Shown: positions 1 through 10,050, numbered from the stretch's first letter. The stretch: 64,000 nt of DNA from Carboxylicivirga linearis (GCF_018271995.1 NZ_JAGUCO010000022.1:1-64000); one strand, 5' to 3'. Made by a program: numbers and translations. The notes: generated by a model from the letters alone, not told the origin.

Positions 1-203
1 CAAAGCTTGCTAATTTCCACTTACAAACAGCAATTTTCTTCGTGCAATCGACTCAAAATAGCCCGCTATTCTTTCGTCAATATACACTTGAAACTAACTA
101 TTTGTAAGCGTTCTGAGTTCAAAATTTTACGTCGAACTCAGGTTAATAAGCAATTGGTAAATTGCTGTGTTTTCAACTATGTGCGCATATAGCTAAGAGC
201 GCA

Positions 204-1835
204 TTATAAATCTGACAGATAACTCACCAGGTTAATATCAGTACCTGTAAGGTTTAACTTTTTACGTAGTCGCCCTCTGGCCACTTCTACGCTACGTACT
301 GTTTGATGTGTTATGGTTGAAATTTCTTTAGAACTAAGGTTAAGTCGAAGTAATGCAGCCAGCCTTTCTTCCGATGGAGTAATGTCGCTATGTCGGTATC
401 TGAGTTTTTTATAAAAATCGGTATGTACCATTTGAAAACGGTATTCAAACTCATTCCATATCTCATTGTCCGATTCGGCATTTAAATTATAAATAACTTC
501 CTGTATACTTCTCTGATTTTCTTGTTTTAGATTCTTTTTTAGATTTAGCAGGCTTTTGGCCACATTGTTGATCAATTCGTTTTTCTGAACCAGGTACATT
601 ACGTTGGTGGTTAATTCTCTGTTTTTTGTGTCAATTTCCAATTCCAGATTCTTGTTTTCTAAATCAACTCTCTTTTTTTGATTTCTGTAGGTAATAGTTC
701 CCAGCAGTGATACAATTAAAATGGCTGATAAGGCCACAATCATAATTGTATATTGACTCTTAAGTTCTGCTTTCTCCAGAATAGCTTGCTCTTCAATCTT
801 TTCCAGTTCAAATGATATTTGCATCTGAGCCAGTTGATTCATCTTTTTTTCATTCAGAAGGCTGTCGCTAAGTGTTTTGTATAGTTTGTGTTCCTCCAGT
901 GCTTTGGCCAATAATCCTTTGTCTTCATAAATTTGATATAAAAACATATGAGCCACTTGCTGCGATTCTAATAATCCACGCTGTTTAGCCAGTTCAAGTG
1001 ATTGTTTGGCAGCCCACTCTGCACTATCCAATAAATTAATATGGTTGTAATAATCAGATAGAAAATAATAAGATTTGACAAGCCCTTCGGTTAAGCTCTT
1101 TTCTTTTCTAATTTCAATGGCTTTATCAAGATATTCTTTACCCAAACCAAAATTTCCATTCTGAACTTCAATTTTTCCGAGGTTATTATATATCGAACTT
1201 GTAATATCAGGAAAATAACCGGCTTCAGCCGCCTTTAATGCTTTCTCATAATATTCAATAGCTCTTTTGTCTTCACCTAACTTTTCATATGCACTGGCCA
1301 GGTTATTATATATTTGAGATAAATACTTGTAATATTCTGTTTTTATCTCTTCGGGTGTTTCGTTAAATAATTGAATACATAGTTGATAATAGTTGATGGC
1401 TTTGTGGAAGTTTTCTATTCGATCGTATACTGCACCTATGTTGTTAAGCGTTCGTAAACTGCCAATAAAATGCTTTTCCTTTTCAAATGCCGCTAAGGCT
1501 GAGAAATACAGTTTTAAAGTAGCATCGTAGTTTCCTAAAAAGTAATTGGTAATGCCTGATTCCAACTGAAATAAGGCAAATTGTATAATGTCATCGTTGT
1601 TATTGGCGAGTTCTTGTCCCTGATTACTATATATTATGGATTTTTTGTAATCGTATTTACGTGTTAGCTTCACAATCTGAGTAAGTATATCAACCTGTTT
1701 TTCGTATGCATTCGCATTCATCAGCAAATTACTTAAGCTGTCTTCTTTGATGATATCCGTGTTTTGAGATTGGATAAATTGAGTTGAAAACAGAAAAATC
1801 AGGATATATATAAATGCTTTGTATCGGCCCATCAT
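204..1835 (-). CDS. TPR-transmembrane-HTH (LuxR-like) regulator, copy 1
   Basis: Probable membrane-anchored transcriptional regulator of 543 aa. It has a signal peptide or N-terminal anchor (about 1-23), TPR-type helical repeats (about 50-330), a single transmembrane helix (about 362-383), a Lys/Glu-rich coiled coil and a C-terminal helix-turn-helix (about 484-543, with TPSEERLAALLRLNLSSKE and the basic stretch RGRLRKKLNL). There is no receiver or kinase domain. This layout is common in Bacteroidota: the TPR part lies outside the inner membrane and the HTH inside. The gene is divergent from the small ORF and giant protease of cassette 1, which fits local control of that cassette. The start could be either of two adjacent ATGs. 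Its C-terminal half is nearly the same as that of the regulator at 19005-20654. The domain reading is firm; the target genes are inferred. Confidence 0.85.
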   Translation of the reverse strand: MMGRYKAFIYILIFLFSTQFIQSQNTDIIKEDSLSNLLMNANAYEKQVDILTQIVKLTRKYDYKKSIIYSNQGQELANNNDDIIQFALFQLESGITNYFLGNYDATLKLYFSALAAFEKEKHFIGSLRTLNNIGAVYDRIENFHKAINYYQLCIQLFNETPEEIKTEYYKYLSQIYNNLASAYEKLGEDKRAIEYYEKALKAAEAGYFPDITSSIYNNLGKIEVQNGNFGLGKEYLDKAIEIRKEKSLTEGLVKSYYFLSDYYNHINLLDSAEWAAKQSLELAKQRGLLESQQVAHMFLYQIYEDKGLLAKALEEHKLYKTLSDSLLNEKKMNQLAQMQISFELEKIEEQAILEKAELKSQYTIMIVALSAILIVSLLGTITYRNQKKRVDLENKNLELEIDTKNRELTTNVMYLVQKNELINNVAKSLLNLKKNLKQENQRSIQEVIYNLNAESDNEIWNEFEYRFQMVHTDFYKKLRYRHSDITPSEERLAALLRLNLSSKEISTITHQTVRSVEVARGRLRKKLNLTGTDINLVSYLSDL

Positions 1836-1853
1836 CTGTAAATTTTAGGTGTA

Positions 1854-1861
1854 CAAAAATA
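1854..1861 (-). promoter_or_regulatory. Candidate -7 box for regulator 1
   Basis: On the minus strand this reads TATTTTTG, matching the Bacteroidota -7 consensus TAnnTTTG, about 20 bases before the regulator start. I do not see a clear -33 TTG at the usual distance, so this is tentative. Confidence 0.35.
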
Positions 1862-2154
1862 ACGATTATTTGTCCATTTTAAGGTTGCGTTAAATATATC
1901 TAAAAGAAATAGAGCAATAGGTTAAAATCCAAAAAGAGAGGTGTTAAAAATCATATAACCAGTCTGTAAGAGTGTTAAGTGAGAGGTGGAATGTTCGATT
2001 ATGTTATCTAATTATGCGTTATGTTGAGGTTTAATTGGAGGGGGGTGTGAGGTATGGTTGAGCTATAAAACCTTAAAAAATAATAAAAAATAAACTCATT
2101 TGCATTTAGTCTACAATCCTAAAATGGAGTACGCTGACATTAATCTGATCAAGT
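1862..2154. promoter_or_regulatory. Divergent control region of cassette 1 with repeated AGGT boxes
   Basis: Non-coding region between regulator 1 and the small ORF. On the + strand GAGAGGTG occurs at 1936-1943 and 1981-1988. Related boxes are TTGAGGTT at 2024-2031 and GTGAGGTA at 2047-2054. The steps are 45, 43 and 23 bases, roughly multiples of 22. G-rich boxes stand out in this AT-rich sequence. Similar boxes occur in the matching region of cassette 2. Inference: binding sites for the neighbouring TPR-HTH regulator. Confidence 0.4.
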
Positions 2155-2289
2155 ATGAAGGAAAATATATCTGAAAAAGAAATTAAGCGCCTTATAAAAC
2201 GACGCGAAGAGGAGAACGAGGTTTTTAAGAAACTCTTAAAACGTTTAGATGAGAGTTCTAAAAAAGCAAAGGAAAAAGGGAAAAAATAA
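2155..2289 (+). CDS. Small Lys/Glu-rich protein preceding giant protease 1
   Basis: A 44-codon ORF, MKENISEKEIKRLIKRR to the end KAKEKGKK. It has no signal peptide, membrane segment or cysteine. It is very rich in Lys, Arg and Glu with heptad-like leucines, so one amphipathic helix or short coiled coil is likely. It ends 20 bases before the giant protease start, so the two are probably co-transcribed. Similar ORFs stand in the same place at 20962-21108 (shared RREE/EQNQVF-like core and KL.K spacing) and 48176-48313, which argues that it is a real gene. No known family is recognised. It could be a leader peptide for translational coupling, a cytoplasmic partner of the nascent protease, or a regulator. 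Confidence 0.65.
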   Translation: MKENISEKEIKRLIKRREEENEVFKKLLKRLDESSKKAKEKGKK

Positions 2290-2309
2290 CAATAAAATCC
2301 TATTAAAGA

Positions 2310-5300
2310 ATGAATATTACTACCCAATTAAAACAAATTTTATGCCTTATCCTGATAATGCTGTTATCTGTAACAGCATTATCTCAGGAATTACAGGTAT
2401 ATAAAAACGGTGTACTTCAAGGCGAATTTAAAGTAAAAATTAAGCCACAATTGGTAGTATCACCTGTTGGATTAAAATCAACACAGATTAACGGTTATGC
2501 TAATACAGGTATACAAGGTATTGATGATTTAAATTATCAGTACGAAGCCGTTAGTTTTGAACGTTTAATTCCCTATTCCCCCAAGCACGATATTAAACAT
2601 CAAAAACATGGTTTGCATTTATGGTACAAGGTAAAGGTAAATACACAAGCCGAACTTGATCAGGTACTAAAAGCCTATAGTAATACAATAGAAATAGAAA
2701 GGGTTGAACCTTTTTATGAGAAAAGTCTGGTGCCACACACACTTACAAAGGCTGATATTACATCTGCTGCAGGTTTGAAATCGACTTCCAGTTCGCCTTT
2801 TGATGATCCCCAATTTGATGAACAATGGCATTATCACAATACCGTTGATAACCCGGGTACGCCAGGAGCAGATATAAACCTGTTAAAGGCGTGGGAGCGT
2901 CAAACTGGTCATCCTGATGTGATTGTGGCAGTAATTGACCAGGGGGTTGATTATAAGCACGAAGATTTGGCGGCTAATATGTGGGTGAATGAAGCAGAGC
3001 TTAATGGCACGCCAGGTGAAGATAGCGATGGTAATGGCTATATCGATGACGTTTATGGTTATGATTTTGTGAATATGGATGGCGATGTTAAAGCATTACC
3101 ACATGGAACGCATGTTGCTGGAACTGTTGCTGCTGTTAATAATAATGGTATTGGTGTAGCTGGTGTTGCCGGTGGATCGGGCAATGGCGATGGTATACGC
3201 ATTATGTCCTGTATGATTATGTCGGAAAGTGCGACAGGAAGTGCTGAAGCAGCATTTGTATATGCAGCAGATAATGGTGCTGTTATTGCTCAAAACAGCT
3301 GGGGATGGAATATCCCGGGGGTTGTAGAGCAATCCATTTTGGATGCTATTGATTATTTTATTGAGGAAGCCGGTCAATACGAGAACAGCCCGATGAAAGG
3401 CGGGGTTGTAATTTTTGCTGCCGGAAATAATGGCGATGAGGGAGAATACTGGCCGGGTTGTTACGAACCAGTGATAGCAGTGGCTTCAACAGGACCAGAT
3501 AATGAAATAACATCCTACTCCAACTATGGTGACTGGCTGGATGTGTCAGCTCCAGGAGGTAATGTTAACAATGGACAAGACCATGGGGTGTTAAGCACCA
3601 TGCCTGATAATAGCTATGGATTTTATGATGGTACCTCAATGGCTTGTCCCCATGTATCGGGAATTGCAGCGTTAATTGCATCAGAATATAAAGGACCTGA
3701 ATTTGATGCTGGTCAGTTAACAGCCCGCCTTTTAAGTGGAGTTAATGTAATAGATACCATGGAAGTTAATTCGTCATGGGTTGGTAAAGTTGGACTCGGA
3801 GCTGTTGATGCTTATCTGGCTTTACTGGAAGATAACGGGATAGCACCGGATGCCATCACAGATTTAAGCTATCTAGGGGTGTCTGGAGAGTTTGTATTGT
3901 TAAATTGGACTGTGCCAGCCGATGAGGATGACGATGCCCCTCGCTATTTCCATGTTTACTATGCTGATTACTCATTTGATAACAGCATGATTGATACAAT
4001 CAGTTATGTGCGCGTCAACAGTATTCTGGATGCAGGAACAACATTTGCATATGAGCTAACCAAATTAATGCCTAACACCAATTATCATGTAGGTGTTACA
4101 GGTGTTGACCGCTGGGGTAATGAATCCCTGTTATCAAATATGGTTAGTTTTTCCACCAATGCAGGTCCGGAAATTACACTTGATAAAACCAGTATCAACT
4201 TCAATGTTGATGTAAATAATGATACTTTATCGCATCAGCAATTTACTATTTCTAACACAGGTGAAGGCTTGTTAAAGTGGAATATTGCCTCAAACCATGT
4301 TGAAAACATTGATATATACGACAATCAAAATGAGCGCGTGCTATATAAGGTCAATTATACCGGAGGACAAACCGGTATTGACTCGCAGAATCTCAAGGAT
4401 AAAGCATCCATTGAGCCATTTGCACAAAAGCCATCGTTGCGCTATATGTATTATTATCATCCTGATTATTTAAATGAAACACTTGTTAAACTTGGTGAAT
4501 CAAATGAAGAGCTGCCCAGCTCATCAGCAACCTATTTTAAAGTAGTTAATTCCGAAGGTTTTAACCTAACCAGCGTATTGGTAGGTGTGAGTTTTGATAA
4601 GATTACAGATGATCCGCTTTATGTTGAAGTATATAAAGGAGGTGACATTAACACTGCTAAACTGGTTCATTCGCAAATTTTTGAGATTGGATACGATAAC
4701 TATTACATTGATCAAATTGTATTTGATAAGCAAATGCAGTTTAAGGAAGGTGAAGAATTTTTTATTGTATTTCATATGCCTCCAGGTCACAGGTATCCGT
4801 TGTTGGCCGCACAAGCCTATAATCTGGCCGGCACTGATCATTCTTATTTTAGTAATGACCAAGGAGTTACCTGGGTTAAATTAAAAGATATTTACTACGA
4901 CTACACCAAGGTATGGGTGGTTGTAGCAGTTAACGATTTGGAACCTTTAGAAAATTATGTTGAATTATCTAATACTTCTGGCTATTTAAATCCAAATGAA
5001 TCGGAAACAATTGACCTGACAGTTAATGCCGCTAAGTTAATTAATGGTGATTACGAAACTAACCTTCAGGTTTTCGGTCAAGGCTATACAAATTTATGGA
5101 AAGATGTTAATCTGAATTTTGATGTTACTGGCCAGACCAGTAAAATTGAAAGTGATGATGTGGTTAACTTTGGTAATGTATTTATAGGTACAGGAAAAGA
5201 GGAAACCATTACTATAAGTAATGTTGGACTAGGCGCATTTGATAATGGATATAATGCACTTAATATAGAAATTAGCCATCCTGACTTTAAGCTGGTCGGA

Positions 5301-8300
5301 ACAGGTCCTAAAGTAATTCCGGCTGAACGTTCGGAAGAGCTACGCTTTTACTTCAAACCTACCACAGAGGGAGCCATTAATGCTACAGTTAAAGTCAGCG
5401 ATAAAACAGGTAAAGTGCATACATTCAGTTTGTATGGTGCTGGAACCTGGCCAGCTAAGGCGGTTGTGAGTCCACCTGTATCTAACTATGCCGACATGAA
5501 TCTGGGTGATTCCTTCGAAGGAAGTTTTTTCCTACGAAATGATGGAGATTATCCGCTAAGATATTATGTGCCAAAATTTGCCGATGGTTCTAATATGCCT
5601 GATTTTGACACAAAGTCGATTCATAACTTTGGCTATGTGTCCGGGGAAAATACTCCGGCACCGGGAGAAGAAGCTTTCGAATGGGACGATATTCAATTCA
5701 CTGGCACAGATATAACAGATATCTTCCGATTGGATGGTAGCGTAATGTTAACCGATGCCCAGATTGGTTTCCGCTTTCCATATTTTGGTAATAACTACGA
5801 CACCTGTTATATCTCCAACTGGGGAGCTGTATCGTTAGCCAATAATGGCTGGTTTAATGCCAAGCCGGCTGGTTATAAAAATCCTGCACAGCCTTCTAAG
5901 TTAATATCGGCCTGGGGCATGCCTTTTAGTCTTAATCTGGGCGGAAAAATTTACTATCAGGCACTACCGGGTAAGTTTGTAATACAGTATCAGGATGTTG
6001 TGCACGAAAGCTACATTTACGACAATACTATCAGTTCAGGTATTGGCTGGCTTGAGGAGCCAATAACCTTCCAGATTGTATTACATCAGAATGGTGATAT
6101 AGATTTTAATTATAAGGATTTGGGAGAGGTGCTTGGTACCAGAGACCTGGGTTTTAACAGAGCTTCTACTTTAATTATGATCGAAGATCAGGCCCTGGAT
6201 GACCGAATTGTGTTAAATGGTTATGGTACAATTGTAGGTAGAGATCCATTTATACTTGGTACATATCCAACTACCGGGCATCAGATATATTTTAAAAATC
6301 CGGGTTATGGAGTCTTGAATGAGTTAAGTAACTCGTCTGGAACCATAGCTGTAAATGATTCAGTTGAAATTCATTTTAAAGGATCAACAGAGAATCTGTT
6401 TGTTGATGATTTTGAAGAGCGCATTAATATTGTAAGTACCGATCCGGTAAATAATCCGGTGGCGCACACCATTAAAATGAATATTACATCTGGGGGTACC
6501 GTAGGCTACGTCTTTGTTCCTGAGGAATTGGATTTTGGCAGCGTATTTCAAGGTGCTATCACCGACCTTACGCTGCGCATCACCAATAATGGTTCGGCAG
6601 TGGGTACATTAACTAATGTAGTGTCGGAAAACGGAATGTTTACCGTAGACGGTTATTTGCCAGCGGAACTAAAGCCTGAAACTGTTTCCGACTATACAGT
6701 TACAGTTAATGCTACTGATCTTGGGGTTGTTTCTGATGTTATTGTAGTAATTGATGATAAGGGGCAAACATTCCGCATTCCTGTTACCTGCAATGTCGTG
6801 GAAGCACCTTTTATCTCATCCGGAAGGACTGAAATAGATGAATCACTTCAATATGGCACATCCAAAACTTTAAGCATAGATATTGTCAATGATGGGAATA
6901 ACCCTATGGAAGTTACACCATCGGCTAACGAATGGTTATTTGCATGGCCTGATGACGGAACAGAAGTAAGTGGTGGTGCCGATTATGTATACACCATAGA
7001 GCATAATACAGAATCGCCATATTATAACTGGAGTAATGCCATCAAAGAAGGCACTAAGCTGGATGTGACGGAGGAAATATTTAATCCTGAGAAATTCTGG
7101 ATGACTATACCTCTGCCTTATGAAATATCTTTCTATGGCGAGAAGTACGATACTATTTATGTGGGACATACAGGTGTAATTACCTTTTTGCATGATCAAC
7201 CATCGCGTGAGTGGGGACCTGATCACTTTATACCCAATGAAGCATTAATTAATGGATACCTGGCACCTTTATTTGGGTTTAATGGGGTGTCGAATCCAAA
7301 CTTTTATCCTGAAACAGGTATTTATACCATGGAATACAACGATAAGTTTGTGATTCGTTTTCAGGACTTAGGTTCAAATGGCGGTGGATCACCAGTATCA
7401 GTTGAAGTATGGTTGTTTAAAAACGGCATTATTAAGTACCTCTATGAAGTCAATGAACCTGAGACTGCCATGATTCTGTCTTCTTTAATTGGTATTGAAA
7501 ACCAGGATGGGACTAAAGGTATTCAGGTATCGGCCCGCACAATGGGTATTATTCAGAATGGAACAGTAGTGACTTTCCTGCCTCAAAAGTCATTTACCAT
7601 ACCTGCTAACACTACACAAGCCTTTAATGTGTTCCTTAATGCAGAATCGCTGTATGATGGCGTTTATACTGATAAATTGATTTTTGCCAACAACACGCCT
7701 TCAGATCCTGAGTTTAGCATTCCGGTGAACCTGCAGGTAGTGGGTGAGAACAATGTGTTTGTTGAGGATACCCTGGAAATGGGTGAGCTGATGATGATTG
7801 ATCACGACAACTTGGGTTATACCTCTCCTTACAAAAGGTACGACTTTGATTTTACAGTGAAAAACACAGGTTCGCGTGTTGTAAAGATCAGCAATGTAAA
7901 GCTGCAAAAAGGCTTTAATTATGGAATCACTATGGGTGATGATAATAAGTTTGGTACGGGTAATGCCGTTGATGGATGGGTTGATATCTCACGTAAATTT
8001 ATCAACTATAATCTGAAGCCTTTGGCCGAAGAAACATTCAGGTTACGTGTATATCCCTTGGCTGAAGCAGAAGTGACAGATACCATACTGATCAACTGCG
8101 ATATTGAAGGTGGTGTAATAAAAGTACCTGTATCTGGCATATTTACAATGCCACCAGTTATTAATGTGCAGACTGAACGCATCGATTTATATACGGATAC
8201 AATCAACTATGTTGATAACCGAACTATTGTGTTTGATAATTTGGCGGGTTCAGCTAATCTGAATTACGAAATTGGCATTAGCTTTAAGCGTGGTTCATCG

Positions 8301-9947
8301 CCTCAGCCTGCAGTAGCCAGCGTTACGCCTATGGCCTTACCATCAGAGTATGCCGGGCAGCTTAAAATTAGCAAAGCCGAAGATAGTGCGCCTGCAGCAG
8401 TGTTAAAAGCAACGGCTAATGACTTTAACCGCGTGTTACAGTATGAAAATCTGGTTACCAACGAAAGTCTGGTGGGATTCGGAGAAAGTACGTTGAATTT
8501 TACGGCTGCTACCGGGTTTTATGCGCCTGAAGATGGTTTTAACCTGTCGCATGTACAAACCTGGTACGCCTGGGGTGATGTGCTGGAGAGTGAGATAAAG
8601 GTGCAGATTCTGGGAGGTGCTGAAAAACTCGCTGACTGTCAGTTGTTATACGAGCAAAAATATCAGCATATAGCCGAAAGTGGCTCGTCAGCCGGAGCGT
8701 TTATAACCATTCCGCTTGATGATAATGTATTCTTCTTCCCCAACGAGAAATTCTTTGTGGTATTTGTATTCGACTTTAGTATTACTTATCCCTTAGGAAC
8801 TTTTACAACATCTGAGCCTGTTTCAAACCGCTACTACTTTGGCGATGGCGAAACCATGTTCGAAACCGTTGAAGCCGGATATACCACATTAGGATGGATG
8901 GTCCGTGCAGCCGAATCTGAAGCAGGTGGTTTAACCTGGTGTACTATTGAATCGGAAAAACTAGGTAAACTTATGCCAGGTGAGGAATCGCAAATCGACC
9001 TTTCGTTTAACTCTACCTACGCTGAGCAAGGCGTTAATCAGGCCTTTATTATTGTGAAGAGTAACGATCCATACACGCCAACTGTTGAAGTGCCTGTAAC
9101 ACTTAGCCGTAATAAAGGACCTCAATACGCTGGTGGTAACGAAAGGCGTTACAGCATCAATGAAGCTGATACTTTAAGTTATGTTCTGAAAATTCATGAC
9201 GAAGAAGGCGACAGTTTCACCATTAATGTGCCAGAAGAGAAGGACTACTTCACTTATACTGTCTCGGAAGATAAGGTTTATATTGAATTTACGCCTGATT
9301 ACGATGGAGAAGGGCAGCATACATTTTCTGTTGAAGCCACAGATAGTCATAGTAATCAAACAACATTCCGTTTAATTGTAGATGTCGCTAATGTTAATCG
9401 TGCTCCCTATGAGTCGGTCGAAATAGGAGAACAGGTTTTCCCTCTTGAAACCGAAGACGGTTACCTGATTCATTTGAGTCATCACATTATTGATCCGGAT
9501 GGAGATGAGTTAAGTTATGAAGTGGAGGTGGATAATGAAGAAGTTGTGGAATTATTCCACAATGGTAATACAGCCATTTTTATGCCTATAAAACTTGGTT
9601 ACACCACAATCAGGCTTAAAGCTACTGATCCGGAAGGAGCTGAATTTGAAATGATAGTGCCAGCCTTTGTTGAACACCGTGTTGGTATCGACGATGTTGA
9701 GCAAAATGCCATTCGCTTATATCCTAATCCAGCCGATAAGGAGGTGAGATTGACACTTGATCTTACATTGGATGTGGCAACGCGATGTGATGTATTGAAT
9801 ACTACTGGTGAATTGGTTAAAAGCTTTGCTTTAAAGGGTATTAATGGAACTAATATGCTTAATATAAGTGACCTTAATCCGGGACTTTATATGCTGAAGG
9901 TATATACCAAATCAACTTCTTATATGAAAAAACTCATTAAAAACTAA
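2310..9947 (+). CDS. Giant secreted S8 (subtilisin-like) protease with T9SS sorting domain, copy 1
   Basis: 2545-aa extracellular serine endopeptidase. Signal peptide about 1-25, propeptide-like region about 27-160, then a complete S8 domain (about 190-500): Asp210 in AVIDQGVD, His265 in HGTHVAGT, oxyanion Asn373 in AAGN and Ser443 in GTSMACPHVSG. A fibronectin III-like domain (about 510-615) follows, then a long run of beta-sandwich modules: ASH/choice-of-anchor-like repeats, module A (about 715-870), two nidogen-like FPYFGNNYDT/ISFYGEKYDT modules (about 1127-1333 and 1547-1757), a second module A (about 2047-2207) and cadherin/Ig-like repeats with NVNRAP and DPDGDELSYEV. The C-terminus is a type A T9SS sorting domain (YPNPADK from about 2467). 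S8 enzymes are usually 300-700 aa; the extra length is probably for adhesion or substrate binding. Catalysis and export are well supported; the substrate is unknown. Confidence 0.93.
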   Translation: MNITTQLKQILCLILIMLLSVTALSQELQVYKNGVLQGEFKVKIKPQLVVSPVGLKSTQINGYANTGIQGIDDLNYQYEAVSFERLIPYSPKHDIKHQKHGLHLWYKVKVNTQAELDQVLKAYSNTIEIERVEPFYEKSLVPHTLTKADITSAAGLKSTSSSPFDDPQFDEQWHYHNTVDNPGTPGADINLLKAWERQTGHPDVIVAVIDQGVDYKHEDLAANMWVNEAELNGTPGEDSDGNGYIDDVYGYDFVNMDGDVKALPHGTHVAGTVAAVNNNGIGVAGVAGGSGNGDGIRIMSCMIMSESATGSAEAAFVYAADNGAVIAQNSWGWNIPGVVEQSILDAIDYFIEEAGQYENSPMKGGVVIFAAGNNGDEGEYWPGCYEPVIAVASTGPDNEITSYSNYGDWLDVSAPGGNVNNGQDHGVLSTMPDNSYGFYDGTSMACPHVSGIAALIASEYKGPEFDAGQLTARLLSGVNVIDTMEVNSSWVGKVGLGAVDAYLALLEDNGIAPDAITDLSYLGVSGEFVLLNWTVPADEDDDAPRYFHVYYADYSFDNSMIDTISYVRVNSILDAGTTFAYELTKLMPNTNYHVGVTGVDRWGNESLLSNMVSFSTNAGPEITLDKTSINFNVDVNNDTLSHQQFTISNTGEGLLKWNIASNHVENIDIYDNQNERVLYKVNYTGGQTGIDSQNLKDKASIEPFAQKPSLRYMYYYHPDYLNETLVKLGESNEELPSSSATYFKVVNSEGFNLTSVLVGVSFDKITDDPLYVEVYKGGDINTAKLVHSQIFEIGYDNYYIDQIVFDKQMQFKEGEEFFIVFHMPPGHRYPLLAAQAYNLAGTDHSYFSNDQGVTWVKLKDIYYDYTKVWVVVAVNDLEPLENYVELSNTSGYLNPNESETIDLTVNAAKLINGDYETNLQVFGQGYTNLWKDVNLNFDVTGQTSKIESDDVVNFGNVFIGTGKEETITISNVGLGAFDNGYNALNIEISHPDFKLVGTGPKVIPAERSEELRFYFKPTTEGAINATVKVSDKTGKVHTFSLYGAGTWPAKAVVSPPVSNYADMNLGDSFEGSFFLRNDGDYPLRYYVPKFADGSNMPDFDTKSIHNFGYVSGENTPAPGEEAFEWDDIQFTGTDITDIFRLDGSVMLTDAQIGFRFPYFGNNYDTCYISNWGAVSLANNGWFNAKPAGYKNPAQPSKLISAWGMPFSLNLGGKIYYQALPGKFVIQYQDVVHESYIYDNTISSGIGWLEEPITFQIVLHQNGDIDFNYKDLGEVLGTRDLGFNRASTLIMIEDQALDDRIVLNGYGTIVGRDPFILGTYPTTGHQIYFKNPGYGVLNELSNSSGTIAVNDSVEIHFKGSTENLFVDDFEERINIVSTDPVNNPVAHTIKMNITSGGTVGYVFVPEELDFGSVFQGAITDLTLRITNNGSAVGTLTNVVSENGMFTVDGYLPAELKPETVSDYTVTVNATDLGVVSDVIVVIDDKGQTFRIPVTCNVVEAPFISSGRTEIDESLQYGTSKTLSIDIVNDGNNPMEVTPSANEWLFAWPDDGTEVSGGADYVYTIEHNTESPYYNWSNAIKEGTKLDVTEEIFNPEKFWMTIPLPYEISFYGEKYDTIYVGHTGVITFLHDQPSREWGPDHFIPNEALINGYLAPLFGFNGVSNPNFYPETGIYTMEYNDKFVIRFQDLGSNGGGSPVSVEVWLFKNGIIKYLYEVNEPETAMILSSLIGIENQDGTKGIQVSARTMGIIQNGTVVTFLPQKSFTIPANTTQAFNVFLNAESLYDGVYTDKLIFANNTPSDPEFSIPVNLQVVGENNVFVEDTLEMGELMMIDHDNLGYTSPYKRYDFDFTVKNTGSRVVKISNVKLQKGFNYGITMGDDNKFGTGNAVDGWVDISRKFINYNLKPLAEETFRLRVYPLAEAEVTDTILINCDIEGGVIKVPVSGIFTMPPVINVQTERIDLYTDTINYVDNRTIVFDNLAGSANLNYEIGISFKRGSSPQPAVASVTPMALPSEYAGQLKISKAEDSAPAAVLKATANDFNRVLQYENLVTNESLVGFGESTLNFTAATGFYAPEDGFNLSHVQTWYAWGDVLESEIKVQILGGAEKLADCQLLYEQKYQHIAESGSSAGAFITIPLDDNVFFFPNEKFFVVFVFDFSITYPLGTFTTSEPVSNRYYFGDGETMFETVEAGYTTLGWMVRAAESEAGGLTWCTIESEKLGKLMPGEESQIDLSFNSTYAEQGVNQAFIIVKSNDPYTPTVEVPVTLSRNKGPQYAGGNERRYSINEADTLSYVLKIHDEEGDSFTINVPEEKDYFTYTVSEDKVYIEFTPDYDGEGQHTFSVEATDSHSNQTTFRLIVDVANVNRAPYESVEIGEQVFPLETEDGYLIHLSHHIIDPDGDELSYEVEVDNEEVVELFHNGNTAIFMPIKLGYTTIRLKATDPEGAEFEMIVPAFVEHRVGIDDVEQNAIRLYPNPADKEVRLTLDLTLDVATRCDVLNTTGELVKSFALKGINGTNMLNISDLNPGLYMLKVYTKSTSYMKKLIKN

Positions 9948-9954
9948 TCATTTG

Positions 9955-9984
9955 GCTACCGGCTGATAAGCTTTGGCCGGTAGC
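9955..9984 (+). terminator. Strong hairpin directly after giant protease 1
   Basis: Perfect 9-bp inverted repeat GCTACCGGC / GCCGGTAGC with a 12-base loop, starting 8 bases after the protease stop. No U-tract follows, so it may be a partial terminator, a processing signal or a 3'-end stabiliser rather than a full terminator. Hairpins of different sequence sit at the same spot after the other two complete proteases. Confidence 0.6.
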
Positions 9985-10050
9985 TACATGTATAGCTTTA
10001 TCACAAGGTTGCAACGGCAACAATTTTTGTTAACCATTAAATATTAAATC

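Noticed and set aside
7-192. 61-aa ORF at the left edge
   Set aside because: No domain, low-complexity composition, no start context and no homologue in the other cassettes; treated as non-coding spacer.
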